Assembly: GCA_023231475.1 (NCBI GenBank)
Contig: JALJEE010002061.1
Location: 54,188-118,187 of the forward strand
DNA: 64,000 nt
Reading direction: 5' to 3'
Source: Seison nebaliae
Taxonomy: Eukaryota; Rotifera; Pararotatoria; Seisonacea; Seisonidae
Position numbers and translations under genes: made by a program. This document shows positions 11,570 through 22,810 of the stretch, one piece after another; the stretch's first letter is position 1, and every line of letters starts with the position of its first letter. The notes beneath the pieces are model-generated. The model did not search any database. It saw only the letters and a list, made by a program, of their open reading frames with translations, and was not told where the DNA came from.

Positions 11570-14500
11570 AATGTACATATCATCTTAATTAAATTTATTT
11601 CTTTATTATTTGTGAGTCGTCGAAAGAAATTTTAAAAATTTTTTTTTCTTTCCTATAAATTTTTATGTTAATCTACAATCAATTAATCATTTGTTATTCA
11701 TCATAACATTCTCAAACAAACCGTTCACGTGAGAATTGAGGAATACATCGAATGAGATAAATAATTTGATAAATCGAAATTTTTCGATATTAGTAGGTCA
11801 TTTGTTAGTTGTGAATTCGATTAACTTCTAAATATTTATCAAAACATTTTTCACTTAACATCCATTTTTCCTTCTTCTCAATTGAATTTAATTGACGGAG
11901 TTCATATTATTTGAATATCTCTTGGCAATTCCTTCACATTAACAATATTCATTATTGAGAATGAGAAAAGTGAGAATATTCTGTTATCGAAATATTCCGT
12001 AATGTCTTCTTTATCGGAGTATTAGTTCTATCCATTGATTTGTGAAATTTAATTGAATTGAACTACATTCTTTCTCAAATGACATTCGTAATGTAATCGA
12101 TGTAGTATAATAGAAAAACGAGAGACAAGTTGAGATTCGATTAAATTAGTTCCAGGTCAACTGATGATCAGATGAGAGCTCTTTTATTTATCAGATAATC
12201 TGGATGTTATGCAACTGTCGAAATATATTTGAAGAGGAAGACATATCGATTATATAATCACAGCATGCCATTCAATAATAACAGAGATAATAATGGAGAA
12301 AGAGTAACGATAAGAAGAAACGATCTTCAAGAGACACAACTCATTGTCGAACATAGACAATGAGAACGGATGTGAACGTGCTGAGAATATGAAAGAAAAA
12401 AATGTTCGAATTTCATAAAATATGAAGAACATTATTACTTAACATTCTGGTAGTATTGTGACGATGAATACGATTTGTTCGTAAAGGAGGAGGATAAAAA
12501 AAGAAGGATGTGTTTAAGGTGAATCCTTATTTCTCTCACGTATGTTACTCATCTGATACTTTCAATAATTAGAGGTAGGTATTGTTCATTTTTTGTGATG
12601 GAAATGATTCTTTCCTCCTCCTCCTTCTCCTCCTCCTCCTCCTCCTGCGTCTCTTCTCTTAGTTTCGAGCAGGAATTTATTCATCGGAATAATTCATTCA
12701 TCAAATGATTCTAATAACATTACGTAAAAAGAGGAACAAGTTAAATTATCATTAAATTCTCAGACATTTATAGGACTTTCTCTTTCACAGCCATATTTGT
12801 CGCATTTCTCAGTGGCATCATATGATGATGGTGAGTAATATCGGTAAATGATTAATGAATTTTTGCGAGTAAGCAATTCATCAATAAACCTTATTTTACC
12901 ATTCAGTTAATGCCATCAGTATTCAATCATATGGAATTTGTCGCCGCAGGCTGTTGACTCACAAATAATCGTAACTGCTTCTCTTTAACGGGAACACAGA
13001 TGGCACATGACATCAGTCATGTTACTGCTACCTTGGTAAGTTTGTTGATACATAAAACGAATTCATCCGTCTCCGTTCCAAATCTCATCACTGATGCCTT
13101 TCCAGTTTCCTTATTCCGCATTTTTCTCGTTATTGCCTCGCATTCCTGTTTTCGCGAGGGGCTGGGCTATCGATCTGCCAATAAACTTTCTTCATCCTCC
13201 CTCTCATTCCTCATTCTTCTCTCACATTTTATATGTTTTATTCGCATTCGTTCACTAATGAGATGTGGAACTATTGCGGTGGAAGAATGGCGAATTAATC
13301 GGCCGGTTTCTCTAATAAAATTCCATGATTACCATTATCATTATTATGACGGTGATGTGAGGAAGATGAAGAGGAAAGGAATGACGATTTCCATTTGTGA
13401 GTAGTTCTCGAATGAATATGTCGATTGATGAGAGATGAATCAAATTTACATGAATCACCACATAAATAAGAAGTGTTATTGTTTATTCGGCCATTATGAT
13501 GAGGTTTTTCTTTCTCGACGGATGATCGACAATTGAACGGAAACATATTTGCATCAATCATCTCACACGGAATATTGATGGATAGTTACGACATCGATTA
13601 AATTGTTTCTTCTTCATTATTTCTTCCTATTCTTATTCTAATTTTGATCTTTACTACAAAATTTATCTTCTATTTAATCGAAATTATCTTCATTCATCCC
13701 TTGTTCATTATCTTCCATTATGAATTGGAGAAAATGATTCGAGATATTTCCGTCTTTCCCCAAAGAACAACTTCACGGGAAACGACTGAGGGTAAACAAT
13801 TTCTTTATCCTAAAAACTTTTACCACTGCAACCATTTAGAGTCTAAATTTTAGACTAATCATCACTCATCATCATTATCATCTTAGGAGGAATTGGAGTG
13901 AGAATGGATAGCGCCAGAAGAAAAATAAACAATTGGAACGAATTTTTCACAAAGTGTTTACTACTTCTAATCACCACTTGCTTTATCGTCAGCCCATGAG
14001 AGCATCACTTCATCCATTGTCTGTTATTTTCATTTGATTGTTGACGATAATAATAATGATTTTAGAACCAGCACTACTTTTCCAAGAAATTACTCATCAA
14101 ACATCCATTCACGATGAATAATGAGAGAATTCTTATTCCACATCATACTAGATTATTCTTCACCAATTTCTCATCTTTTCTTTCCTTCTATTATCATCAT
14201 CTTCGTCTACTATTGTTCCATTCATTTTCATTCATATTATCAACATTCCTTCTCCAAACACTCTGATAAAATATTCAGTTTCCTACATCAAATTCTATTC
14301 CTTATCTCCGTCGGTTCTCCTGATTTACTTATTCTCTCCTTTTCCATTTTCAATCACCCTCATCAAATATTTTCATAAATCTCTCCACATCAAAATAAAT
14401 CGGAAAATAAATTCTTGAATTATGATACCAATTAAAATTCAATTCGATACCATTAGGCTTAGCAGAACGACAAATATTCGAAGAATTCCCTTCAACTCCA

Positions 14501-17500
14501 TTTCAATTAATCCGATGATGGTCATGGCGATTAAATCCATACGCTTCTTCTTCATCTCTCCCTCAATCTCTCCCTCAATTTATCAAAAAAAGAAACAAAC
14601 TGGTTTTGACCACTAGAATAATTATCAACATCGTTAAGCATCAATGAATGGATAGAAATCGTTAATGAGTTAAGAAATATTTATAGTGTCAATTTCTATC
14701 CATTCTACATTTCCAATGCGCTTGTACCGAACGTTGACAATCAATTTCCATGTATCTTTTCCTTTCGACTTCTAACCTCTTCCCGCCATCCAAGCGTGCT
14801 AATTATTAACAAGTCAAAGTGTTCCTCTGGTTCGAATATAATACTCAAAATGGAAAGTGACCCTTATCGTCTCACTTTACGAGTTTCTGGGTCGTCAACT
14901 GATTGTCGACTTTTATTTTTCTATCTACCAAATTATTTTCTTCTTTCCATATGTAATTATAATAATTGATCATTAACTCCCAACAAATTCCCTCATAACT
15001 TTACACGAACGTCTCATTTCCACCAAAAGATTTTTCCGGAAAACGAATTGGCCAAATTAGAATATTTACTTCACCCTTCCACCAAACGACTTGTTGAAGT
15101 GTTATTCCTTTAAAAGTTACTGTTCTGTGAGATCAATTCGTGTTATCGGAATAACAACATTCGAACTTCTCTTAACCAAATTGACACCGACTTATTTCGG
15201 CGCATTCTTTTCATTGTTTTGTGAAATGCAAATAATTTCTGTCACAGCACATATATTTTTCGAAGAAAGAGGATTAAGAAAGAATGAATTTCGTTGAGAA
15301 ACCTAATCTTTTCCATCAATATAATCAACGACCTTCTCCTCATCAATGTTGAGTAGCTAATTTTTGAAGTAGGAAGAAGGAATGTCGCATAAAAATTGAC
15401 ACTGATGAGCTTAGTGAAGAGGCCGTATTTGAAGTGATGGCAATCAGTCGATCGTACCATATTCTCTATCAATGAGATTCTTATGCTAATCAGGTTATAT
15501 TCCGAGAAAATCTTCGTGATCAGTTGAGCAGATGCTTCGAATTTAATATGATACTATCTTATGGTAAATTCAATATGTAACGGATGAAATAATATTGATC
15601 GTTTTTCAATGAACGATTTGCGAATTATCAATTATAACTTTCGGTTTTTGCCTATGTTTGGGGAAGGAGAATTGATAATCCCAAGTTGCTTGTCATTATT
15701 ATTTATGCAAATTAATTATTCTTTATCGATAATACCCTCGATTTGATCTTTTTATTTGATAGGATGCCATTGAAATCGATAAACATCTTCCTACTTAACC
15801 TCTCCAAGAATTTATTATAGTTTTGTTTCTCCACCTATTCTATTCATCTATTTTTATGCAGATGAATAACAATCGTTCTGATGACTGAAAGAAGTCGAAG
15901 AAATGAATCTAAATAATTTATGTACGATAACTTCTATTACTTTATTCACAATTGTTTGTGGTCTTTCTCTCATAAGTCTCCTCCTCCTCTTCTTCACATA
16001 CGTGTAGTAGAAGCTATTCGATCAGATATGAAGATTTCCGATAGAATTCTTAACAAAAATTCAAGTTTGGAATAAAAGAATATAACGGAAAAGGTTAAAC
16101 TCCAACCACAATACTCCCACTAATAAGTTCAACTAATACACATAATTGGAGGTGAATTCTGATGCAAAACTAATAGTCACATCAATTCTGCTCGATTCCA
16201 TTGTATGTCGTTCAAATAAATCGAACAATCGACATCAACTTTTTCGTCCTCAGAACCAACGTGATGACAATAAGTAGAGCTGATTTAACTGAGACATCGG
16301 ACAGTCATTTTTCAATTGTAAATTGCACGAAACATTCTCATCATAATTCTTCACGATAATTTTCTATTCCCTTATTATTTGCTTTACTAATTCATCGTGT
16401 CTCCAGATGAATATGGCGATAACATAAATAAATAGAATTTAATAAGGAATATCGGAAAATGAAATTAATGTTAGAAAAATTATTTCTCTTTTTTTCTGTT
16501 CGATGTGTCAACATTCTTCTTTGGTTCGATCGAATACTTTTCTCATTTCATACTCGAGTCCCGAGTGAATTCTCCATTGGATTTCATATAGAAAGGATGC
16601 CATATAACGATTCTACATCCTAAACAAACTGAAAATGTTCAACGCACCATTCTCTTAATAATGTTGTCCGTTCTATTTAAAAAAAAAATAAGAGGAAAAT
16701 ATGATTCGATTTCTGATAATTAAATAAAAACATCGTTGTTGTTGATTAATTGGTTTGATAAGTGAATCAGCTTTCAATAACTTTCAATTCACTTCGAATT
16801 TCCCTTTCTTTCGGTCCTTCTCACCCTACCACCTCTTTCTATCAATCAATCACTTTTTTTCACTATAAACTTCGTTTTCTGTCGATCATATCTTCGATTC
16901 ATATCAACTTTACTTCCGTTTTTATCAATTTCTTATCAGAAACTAAATGGTGAAATTAACGAGAACAATTTTGTCTGGTCGATTGCATCGGTGGTCTATT
17001 CATATTTTCCCTACATGTTTTCGTCAATCAAACTTTGAAGGAGGAAGTCAACTTTCATTTAAGCAGAAGGAGTTGTATTAATTGATTGTATAAGAATATA
17101 TAAGAGAAATTCTTAAGAATTCTCCCAATTTTTCCTTCTCCCGTCCATTCACCAAGAAACAGTCTTTCAATATTTCTTCTTTTCTTCTGATCAATCGATC
17201 TGATATGTCAAATAAACGGTCAGCATAATACGAAATATGTCGACGATTGATGATGTAATAATTTTCCGTTTTTTTTAGTTTTGATGAAAGACAAACATCA
17301 TTTCTTTCACATTTTCATCCGACGATAGTTGATTGAAAAGAGAAATTATTCTTCTTTGATTATTTGTCGACAAAAATTTTTTCGTTATTATCATAATTGT
17401 TTCCATTATCGAATGACAAATGAGAAGGAGATGGAAATCAGCGAAAGGACAGTATATATTGGATAGATGGCGAAAGTAGAAGATGTTGGTGTAGAGAAAA

Positions 17501-18237
17501 TCGAGCTTTATTTTCTCCATTTAAACAAAGATAAGGAAGTACGGATGATGTTGCCGGAAGAATTTGAATAACGTTCTTCAATTTCAGGTTGTAATATCAA
17601 ATGATGGAGGAGTGAGGAACGACCTAGTCGAAGTGTCACAATTGGATCTTGATAAAATAACGTTAATGGTGATGTGAGATGGAAAAGATATTGATCAGAC
17701 TTTAATTATCGTCATCTTGATGATAATGATGATTATTATTATTTCTTAGATATATGACAATGATAAAGAGTTTAATGGGCGGGAGAAGACGGTACAAATG
17801 GGAGGAACAAAATTGAAGAATTTCTTTCTTCGGAAAAAACTTTGTTCGCTTTAAGGAAATCATAGTCGTTCTTATGTCTTGTGTTTTCTCACTTCAATTA
17901 ACTCGAATTACCGCCGTACAATTTGTGTCTTTAAACACGACATCATATGAGAATATTGTTTTCTTTTTCATAAATTCCAATTATCCTTCAATTAATATTC
18001 GGCACATTCTTTAACGATTTTTTCTATTGACTTCGATTTTCCCACGTGTTATGATTTTAATTGACTAATTAAGATCAACCAGAGTCAACTGTATTAAAAA
18101 CGGATTAATCTTTCATTACAACACTAAATCTTTCTTTTATCGATATTTCTTATTAGAATTCTTCCTGATATTCTGAAGGAAAATTTTTAAATTGTTTTTG
18201 GAAAAAGTTAGTTTCGGAATTCTCTCCAAAGAAAAAA
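11570..18237. other. 6.7 kb without a supported gene
   Basis: No long coding frame with recognisable protein. One notable spot is 13000-13035, a 36-nt segment bounded by an acceptor-like cacag and a near-perfect donor (CTTG|gtaagttt); it could be a small 5' exon of the Ig-domain gene at 18.2 kb. Simple TCC repeats occur at about 12612-12647. The rest is AT-rich with nothing that I can name. Confidence 0.35.
12612..12647 (+). repeat. Imperfect (TCC)n microsatellite
   Basis: Runs of TCC interrupted by one TTC; not within any supported coding region. Confidence 0.85.
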
Positions 18238-20337
18238 ATGGAAAAGGATTTGGAGAAATTATTCTCTTGTCATTCCGAATCGACTAAACCGATATTGAAG
18301 GAGAATACTGATTCTTTTACTCACATTCAAAAAATCGAAGGCTCTCCAGTCGAACTGATGTGTAGTGTAGAAGCGTCGCCCGATACCATCATCACATGGT
18401 ACCGAAATGATGAAGAGCAGTTGAGTAAAGGAATTGTGGCTGATTCGAAATCAAAAATTTATAAAATAGAAAGTGTTCACAAAGACGATGAAGGTGTCTA
18501 CAGTTGTGAAACGAGGAATTGTAAAGGAAAACTGAAAATCATATTCAATTTGAGAGTTCAGGAAGCGATGATATTTGATCAGAAACATCTGAATATAGTT
18601 CGTACTAATATCGGAGAGATTGCATCATTACAATGTCGAGTGAAGAGTTTGATAAAACCGACAATTAAATGGTTAAGAAAAATTCAAATATCGAGTGACA
18701 ATTTTGATCGTGAAAGAAATGATATAAGTTATATCGGATCGACGAATGATTTCCAATTACATGAATGGGAAATTTTAACTTATGGAAATGGAAAGATCAA
18801 TGATCGATATACAATTACATCATCATCAGGTTCATCGTCGACGGAGAGAAGTCGTCATCTCAAACAATTATCAGCGTATGATGAGAATTATGACGAATAT
18901 TTTTATGATGATGGAAGTTCTTTGAATCGAATAACTAATTCTTATCATCATTATTCATCGGCAATCAAATTACATAACGTTCAAGAATCGGATGAAGGAA
19001 TTTATGCTTGTCTCGCTGAAATATCGAACAGTGACTATAAATATCAATTGGCATATCTGGACGTCGATCAGAAGAGTAAGGAACAATTTCAATCAGAACC
19101 GAAAATTGTTCATCGAATTCAAAGAGGAAAAAAGAAAATTCCAAAAATTAATGTGGTTCATTTTCGAGATATGGATGAAGTTGTTAAGCTTACTGAAACC
19201 ACACAGAAACCGTTGATATCAAGTTTGAGAAGAAATCCTTCGTTAAATTATTTTTGGTTCGTCATTCCTATTCTAATCGCGATATTTGCTGCATTGGCAA
19301 TGTTATTATATCGATATCATCGGCATCAGAGAAATAATCGTAAAAGACAAAATTCCACGAAACGAACTTGTTGTTGTTCGAAAGGTTCAATATCATTACT
19401 ATGCAATATTCATTCGAATCGTCTTGACAAACAACATCATCAACAACAGCAACAACAACAACAGATTCTTGAACAAAGTATTTTAAATTGTAATAATAGT
19501 ACCGGTTCCAGTAGTTTAGATTCGACAGAGAATGCTTCAAATTTATTTACGGCGAAAAAGTTTTATCAAATTTATAATTCTCAAAACAACAAAAACAACG
19601 ATCATAATGGTAATAATAAAGAAATGACATTCTCCCATACTTTAATGACAATACCTCAGGCGAGTTCTTATGTGGGAAGTGGAATTGGAACAATTGAGCA
19701 AAGATCGAAACGGTTAATGAAGAATCAGATGAAAACGAATTATGTGGCCGAGCCGGGAACTTATTTTCCTGTGACTACATTCAATGAAGTGGCGAAGAAT
19801 CGCAATAATCTTTCATGTGATTCGATATCTCAAAAATGTTTTGTACGAAATTTCAATTTCCCAAATTATCATCAGAACAATCCCCAATGTCATCCTAATC
19901 CAAATATGAATAACAATAACAATAATTCGGATGAGAATCCATATACTGACAATTCAAATCAAACTAATACGTATACTGAATGTTGTCCATCAATGCTCAA
20001 TCATACCATGTCCATGCACACTTCCATCACATCACCATATCTTCATAATAATAAATTCAATTACAACAACAACAATAATAACAACAACATTAATAATAAT
20101 AATAATAATACGGATAATGGTGGAGAACAATATTATCAGGAACCGGATACTATGGAAAGTTTAAATCGAGAGAGTGTATATGATGCAGAACAACCGTTGA
20201 TTCAAAACCGGATGAAGGAACAACAAGAATTTTGTGGCTCATCACAAGGCAATCAACGAAAGCAAATATCATCCATGAATGTTAATGAATTTACACCTTT
20301 CTGTCTTAGTCAAGCTGAACCGTTGGCTATTATCTAG
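18238..20337 (+). CDS. FGFRL1-like transmembrane receptor without kinase (paralogue A)
   Basis: Single-exon body of 699 codons. An Ig domain at about residues 30-105 (ELMCSV, then ITWY, then DDEGVYSCETRNCKGK) resembles FGFR D2. A second Ig domain at about 110-280 reads IGEIASLQCRVKSLIKPTIK then WLRKIQ, close to the FGFR/FGFRL1 D3 signature QCKVRS-VKPVIQWLKRV, and closes with SDEGIYACLAE. One hydrophobic helix (about 337-360) is followed by basic residues and a 340-residue tail with Cys, Gln and Asn runs. There is no kinase domain. FGFRL1 binds FGF ligands at the cell surface without kinase signalling; that role is inferred from family. No signal peptide is present at this ATG, so an upstream exon probably supplies it and perhaps the first Ig domain; the frame stays open back to 18169. 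Its paralogue lies convergent on the other strand 433 bp away. Confidence 0.7.
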   Translation: MEKDLEKLFSCHSESTKPILKENTDSFTHIQKIEGSPVELMCSVEASPDTIITWYRNDEEQLSKGIVADSKSKIYKIESVHKDDEGVYSCETRNCKGKLKIIFNLRVQEAMIFDQKHLNIVRTNIGEIASLQCRVKSLIKPTIKWLRKIQISSDNFDRERNDISYIGSTNDFQLHEWEILTYGNGKINDRYTITSSSGSSSTERSRHLKQLSAYDENYDEYFYDDGSSLNRITNSYHHYSSAIKLHNVQESDEGIYACLAEISNSDYKYQLAYLDVDQKSKEQFQSEPKIVHRIQRGKKKIPKINVVHFRDMDEVVKLTETTQKPLISSLRRNPSLNYFWFVIPILIAIFAALAMLLYRYHRHQRNNRKRQNSTKRTCCCSKGSISLLCNIHSNRLDKQHHQQQQQQQQILEQSILNCNNSTGSSSLDSTENASNLFTAKKFYQIYNSQNNKNNDHNGNNKEMTFSHTLMTIPQASSYVGSGIGTIEQRSKRLMKNQMKTNYVAEPGTYFPVTTFNEVAKNRNNLSCDSISQKCFVRNFNFPNYHQNNPQCHPNPNMNNNNNNSDENPYTDNSNQTNTYTECCPSMLNHTMSMHTSITSPYLHNNKFNYNNNNNNNNINNNNNNTDNGGEQYYQEPDTMESLNRESVYDAEQPLIQNRMKEQQEFCGSSQGNQRKQISSMNVNEFTPFCLSQAEPLAII

Positions 20338-20770
20338 TTTCTATTTCTTTTCAACAATGATCGTCTTTGTAATCATTTTCTCAGTTTCCTTTTTCATTAA
20401 TTTCTTAATAAAATTTCTAATTCCCCTAATTTCTCTTTCACAATACTCTTCCTTCAAATCAACAGATATAATCGCATAAATTGAATGTCGTGACATTTAG
20501 TTCTTTTAACAACTATCCTAAGTGTATTCAGAAGTTTTAACAATTCGTATTAAGTCCAAATTTTATTAAAGTAATTCTCATGTTTTGTGTGAAAATAGCC
20601 ATCGGTCAACAATTATATAAATAATAATTTATTCGTAATAATTGGAAACATGCGAAATAAATTGCGGAAGTGAGAACTGAGTAAAAAGGAAAATAATAAA
20701 TTTTCATTTGGAGGAAATTCGAAATTTGAGATAAACTCTAATAATAGGTGATGATGATAAAAATAAATGT
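20338..20770. other. Shared 3' intergenic region between the convergent Ig-domain paralogues
   Basis: AT-rich spacer of 433 bp between two facing stop codons. An AATAAA lies at about 20406 on the plus strand, and the minus-strand gene has its stop codon inside an AATAAA. No other feature is visible. Confidence 0.6.
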
Positions 20771-22810
20771 TTATTCCAAATATTTATCCGGATCACAATA
20801 ATACTGATCATTCGTCAAACTCGATTCTTTTGTTTGTTCTGAGTTGGCGGAGGTAAATGTCCAACTATTATCACGATTACTACATTCGGTATCATTCGCA
20901 TCAGTCGACGAATCGGAAATCATTGCGTTATGTGCGAAAGTGTTCTCGATCAACAAATTTTCAGAAGAAGCACAATTTGCAGATAGTTGGTCATGTTGTT
21001 GTTGTTGGATAATTAGTTGATGTTGTTGTTGATGTATCGGTTGTGGTTGTTGTTGAAAATGGAGAAGTGTTCTTGAGTCGATAAGAACAGGAATCATTGT
21101 ACCATCTTTATCCAGAGTAAATGCAGGTTTCAATGATTCATATGATGGAGTACCATAACAATTCAAATCATTCGGATTCTTCACATAAACAAAATTTTTA
21201 TTTGATTGATATAAATCGTTCATTGTTGAATTGATTGGTAAATGAACAATATTTTCTGATTTGGAAATTAATTCGTTCGGAACGAAACCAGCAGTGACAC
21301 CAGTTGGTATATAATCTTTCCCGTCCGTATTACAAACTAATATAACACCCGAATCCGTTGTACTACAACTATGACTGTTATTGAAACACTTATCGATATC
21401 AGTTTGTTTATTCGTCCGAACATTCCCATCAAACGTATATTTGTAATTTGGACCAGTATTTTTGTTTCTTATGACATTGCTAGTGGGCACATTTGTGGTC
21501 TTTGTGAAACAATTGAACCAACTACCACTTGGCTTCCTTCCAATTGTGTATTGTTCTTCAAGTGGCGAATGTTTTCGATCTTTACCCCGTCGACGAAAAT
21601 GAAGATAGAGAAGAATTAAAAGAGCAATTACCATAATTATGATTGCTGGAATGGCAGCTAATAAGAATGAATTGCCACTAATCAAACTGAATTTGGATAA
21701 AGTGTCGGGTGGATTTTGTGACAAAGATCTTCGATGTGAAAGAATTTTTTGTCGTTCCACTAAATTCTTATTTGAAAGAATATTGAGATCGAATAATTGA
21801 TAAGTATATTTCTCATCCGATTCCTTCGTATCGATCATTGCCGAACAACCATAAAGACCGGAATCACTTTCCTGAACGTTATTAAAAGTCATTTTACTTT
21901 CGTAATATGATTCATATTCTCTTGGTTCATTTTCATCTTCATAAATCGTCTCATCGTTCGATTCGGATTTTGGATCAGTTGTCGTATAAACCAATTCCCA
22001 TGATTTGGTTATACCAGTCTTTTTCAGCCAATGTATCTTCCCTAAATTTTCATTCATTATTCGACAAGTCAAAATGGCTCGATCTCCAATCTCAAAAAAT
22101 ATATTCTCAACATTCTCTTCATTTCTTGAAATTAATTCCAATTCGTTTTCAATTTGTTTAATTCGTTCCGAATTTTCATTATTCTCCTCCATCGAATCTC
22201 CTTCAAATTCGATTTCACCCAACACATTTGAGGGAAGAATCAACTCTTCATTAAAACTGCCTTTCGTTTCCGGTACTAAACTGCCTAATAAATTTGGTTT
22301 TTTTGTCGTTGTCGTTATTGTTTTTGTTGTTTCGTCATCAATCCGTCGAAAATTTTCAACAACTTCCAACAATGAAGATGTTGATGATGATTCTGTTGTT
22401 GTTGTTCTTCTTGTTGTTGTCGAAGGAATTTTCTTTCGTTGAATATAAAATTGAATTGTAAATTTTCCGCGACAATTCTTTGCTTCACAAACCATGATGA
22501 TTCCTCGATCAGTTGGAACAGTAACATCAATTTTCTTAGTTTTATTAATGATGCCACTCTTCAATTTTCTTAATCGTTTCGTATCATATTTCTGATACCA
22601 AGTAACGATCGTATCTGGAGAAGTATCAATATTACATTCTAACGTAACATCATCGTCGTCATTCAAAACGGCATAATGTGCCTTCAGATCAGTTTGACGT
22701 AACAAATTCACTTGACCATATTTGGAAGAATTGGGATATTTTTGTTTAGAGAATTGTGGTGGTTGTTTGGCAACACAACTAAATAAATCATTGAAAATAT
22801 CCACGTTCAT
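20771..22810 (-). CDS. FGFRL1-like transmembrane receptor without kinase (paralogue B)
   Basis: 679 codons. Same plan as paralogue A: an Ig domain (LECNIDTSPDTIVTWYQKYD, then VPTDRG and VCEAKNCRGK; compare VPSDRG in FGFR D2), a Ser/Thr- and Glu-rich linker (about 130-225), a second Ig domain (IGDRAILTCRI, IHWLKKTG, ESDSGLYGCSA), a transmembrane helix near residues 378-402, and a 275-residue tail with Gln/His runs. No kinase domain. Both paralogues begin with a similar LFSC segment. Here an in-frame TAA lies 6 nt before the ATG. A splice acceptor-like TTATTTAG falls inside the LFSC codons, so the annotated N-terminus may be intron and the real signal peptide may lie in an upstream exon (above 22810). 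The tail is not alignable to paralogue A by eye. Confidence 0.68.
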   Translation of the reverse strand: MNVDIFNDLFSCVAKQPPQFSKQKYPNSSKYGQVNLLRQTDLKAHYAVLNDDDDVTLECNIDTSPDTIVTWYQKYDTKRLRKLKSGIINKTKKIDVTVPTDRGIIMVCEAKNCRGKFTIQFYIQRKKIPSTTTRRTTTTESSSTSSLLEVVENFRRIDDETTKTITTTTKKPNLLGSLVPETKGSFNEELILPSNVLGEIEFEGDSMEENNENSERIKQIENELELISRNEENVENIFFEIGDRAILTCRIMNENLGKIHWLKKTGITKSWELVYTTTDPKSESNDETIYEDENEPREYESYYESKMTFNNVQESDSGLYGCSAMIDTKESDEKYTYQLFDLNILSNKNLVERQKILSHRRSLSQNPPDTLSKFSLISGNSFLLAAIPAIIIMVIALLILLYLHFRRRGKDRKHSPLEEQYTIGRKPSGSWFNCFTKTTNVPTSNVIRNKNTGPNYKYTFDGNVRTNKQTDIDKCFNNSHSCSTTDSGVILVCNTDGKDYIPTGVTAGFVPNELISKSENIVHLPINSTMNDLYQSNKNFVYVKNPNDLNCYGTPSYESLKPAFTLDKDGTMIPVLIDSRTLLHFQQQPQPIHQQQHQLIIQQQQHDQLSANCASSENLLIENTFAHNAMISDSSTDANDTECSNRDNSWTFTSANSEQTKESSLTNDQYYCDPDKYLE

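Noticed and set aside
13000-13404. 134-codon plus frame
   Set aside because: Interrupted by a strong splice donor after 12 codons, low-complexity and without similarity to known proteins.
14825-14850. GGTTCGAAT, like a tRNA B box
   Set aside because: No A box or cloverleaf arms around it.
16515-16545. GGTTCGATCG, another B-box-like string
   Set aside because: No A box or foldable tRNA; isolated match.
22005-22442. Plus-strand frame of 145 codons
   Set aside because: Antisense to the coding region of FGFRL1-like paralogue B.
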